From: Belliella filtrata
GTDB taxonomy: Bacteria; Bacteroidota; Bacteroidia; Cytophagales; Cyclobacteriaceae
Length of the DNA: 64,000 bases
Assembly (NCBI RefSeq): GCF_022549775.1
Contig: NZ_JAKZGP010000004.1
Location: 62,001-126,000, forward strand
Direction of reading: 5' to 3'
A program made the position numbers and the translations under genes. Under the pieces are notes generated by a model that did no database searches, had not been told where the DNA came from, and saw only the letters and a list, made by a program, of their open reading frames with translations. Below are positions 62,921-64,000 of the stretch, in pieces; within the stretch, counting starts at the first letter, position 1, and every line of letters begins with the position of its first letter.

Positions 62921-64000
62921 AATTTTTCATTTTGAATACTAAGTCTGTTCTCAACTTGTAAAGCTGTTCCTCCAATCCTACTGGGTAGATATGAGGATTG
63001 ATCAATCTTTTGTGAGCCTTGTCAAAATAAGAAAGACCTGTCTTTGTATTTTCTTTAATCTCCTTTATTGATGGACTGATATATACTTGCTTACCACCTA
63101 AAAAAATCTGCTTCAACAAATTGACTTCTTCCAAGTCCTCCACATTCAATTTTTTACGTTTAGTGGGGTCTGTAGGATCGATAATGGTGATTTTTGATTT
63201 CTCTATATCAGAATCTTTCAAATACAACATATCAGCCATAGCTTTTCCATGCTTCAAAAACCGCTTTACTTGATGATCTCCAGGCACATTTATTTTGATT
63301 GATTGTTGTGAGACTTTCACTTTAGGCTCCCAAAGTCCAGCATCACTTTTCAAAGCTGCTAATTTGTAAACAGCTCCAAGTGCTGGTTGGTCGTATGCTG
63401 TCACTAACTTTGTTCCAACACCCCAGGTATCTATTGATGCTTCTTGGAATTTTAGTGAGCTGATGATATGCTCATCAAGGTCATTACTTGCCACCACTTT
63501 GGCATCTGGGAAGCCAGCCTCGTCGAGCATTTGCCGTGCAATGTTGCTGAAATAAGCCAAATCCCCAGAGTCTATCCTCACTCCAAGCATTTCCTTTCCT
63601 TTAGTCCTTAACACCTTACCTACTTCTATGGCATGCTTGATCCCAGTCTCTGTGTCATAAGTATCTACTAGAAATATACACTTACCAGGAAATGCGTCAG
63701 CATAAGCGTGAAAGGCATCTATCTCGGAATCAAAAGACATAATCCAACTATGCGCATGTGTACCCGACACAGGAATACCAAATAGCTTCCCTGCCATCAC
63801 ATTGCTTGTAGCAGCACACCCTCCAATATATGAAGCCCTACTTGCCGCTAATGCGCCGTCGATACCTTGTGCTCTTCTTAGCCCAAACTCCAAGACGGAA
63901 TCTCCTTTTGCGGCAAGTGAAACTCGTGCCGATTTGGTTGCTATAAGCGTCTGGAAATTGATGATATTCAGTAGGGCCGTTTCTAACAATTGACATTGTA
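62907..64000 (-). CDS. pncB: Nicotinate phosphoribosyltransferase (5' end outside window)
   Basis: The frame stays open to the window edge: codons before the internal TTG at 63989 read on as QCQ, completing the family's [13 protein letters not shown]-type sequence, so the true start is beyond 64000. About 364 residues are visible. They include the active-site [11 protein letters not shown] region, the phosphorylated-His-type GTHAHSW segment, [22 protein letters not shown] and DTWGVGTKL. The enzyme makes nicotinate mononucleotide from nicotinate and PRPP. It is co-transcribed with the downstream PRPP synthase paralogue. Confidence 0.93.
   Translation of the reverse strand, partial: QCQLLETALLNIINFQTLIATKSARVSLAAKGDSVLEFGLRRAQGIDGALAASRASYIGGCAATSNVMAGKLFGIPVSGTHAHSWIMSFDSEIDAFHAYADAFPGKCIFLVDTYDTETGIKHAIEVGKVLRTKGKEMLGVRIDSGDLAYFSNIARQMLDEAGFPDAKVVASNDLDEHIISSLKFQEASIDTWGVGTKLVTAYDQPALGAVYKLAALKSDAGLWEPKVKVSQQSIKINVPGDHQVKRFLKHGKAMADMLYLKDSDIEKSKITIIDPTDPTKRKKLNVEDLEEVNLLKQIFLGGKQVYISPSIKEIKENTKTGLSYFDKAHKRLINPHIYPVGLEEQLYKLRTDLVFKMKNYEHE

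Overview
The window reads as a chromosome segment of an AT-rich Bacteroidota bacterium, most likely order Cytophagales (Cyclobacteriaceae-like; this is inference). The grounds are a SusC/SusD pair, a giant SprB-type adhesin with a type IX secretion (T9SS) type-B C-terminal domain followed by a PorP/SprF gene, Bacteroidota-type promoters (TTTG, then TAnnTTTG), many lipoproteins, and the alaS / M23-peptidase neighbourhood. No rRNA, tRNA, CRISPR array, insertion sequence, phage gene or clear pseudogene was seen.

Layout. 1-1.5 kb: left-edge minus-strand cluster of small secreted proteins of unknown function. 1.7-10.3 kb: housekeeping genes (TlpA-like lipoprotein, gatB, alaS, M23 peptidase, MsbA-like ABC exporter), with a repeat-rich gene-free stretch at 8.1-8.6 kb. 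10.4-13.7 kb: transaldolase, a small conserved protein, ftsE and an S41 protease lipoprotein. 13.7-20.4 kb: glycerate kinase plus AGCS symporter (minus), then a Tat-exported Gfo/Idh/MocA oxidoreductase, a DUF4139 protein with an inserted carboxypeptidase-regulatory-like domain, and a collagen-like lipoprotein (plus). 20.7-26 kb: a TetR / ABC / HlyD / TolC export operon whose ABC protein has a strongly degenerate ATPase domain.

27.5-49.2 kb is the main accessory block, a complete-looking pectin (homogalacturonan) utilisation locus. One minus-strand unit carries susC, susD, a DUF4957/DUF5123-type surface lipoprotein and a PL1 pectate lyase. A second minus-strand unit carries a DUF4861 protein, GH105, CE8 pectin methylesterase, GH28 polygalacturonase, CE12 acetylesterase and an unknown secreted protein. 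A plus-strand unit carries kduI, kduD, a LacI regulator, uxaC and uxaB. Four copies of one palindromic site (GCAATCGATTGC and close variants) lie only at the heads of these units, so the LacI protein probably controls all three. Surface enzymes would de-esterify and cut pectin, SusCD would import oligomers, GH105/GH28 would release unsaturated and saturated uronates, and KduI/KduD and UxaC/UxaB would take them towards KDG. Altronate dehydratase, KDG kinase/aldolase and an inner-membrane uronate transporter are not in the window.

49.3-60.9 kb: a Gre-like small protein with an apparently leaderless transcript, then the 3231-residue adhesin with about 37 SprB-like repeats and its PorP/SprF partner. 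60.9-64 kb: NAD salvage genes (nicotinamidase, a divergent PRPP synthase paralogue, nicotinate phosphoribosyltransferase cut by the window edge).

The observations most worth following are the shared four-operator LacI regulon, a dispersed 130-bp fold-back element present twice, the ATPase-degenerate ABC exporter, the divergent PRPP synthase coupled to pncB, and the uncharacterised proteins inside the pectin operons.
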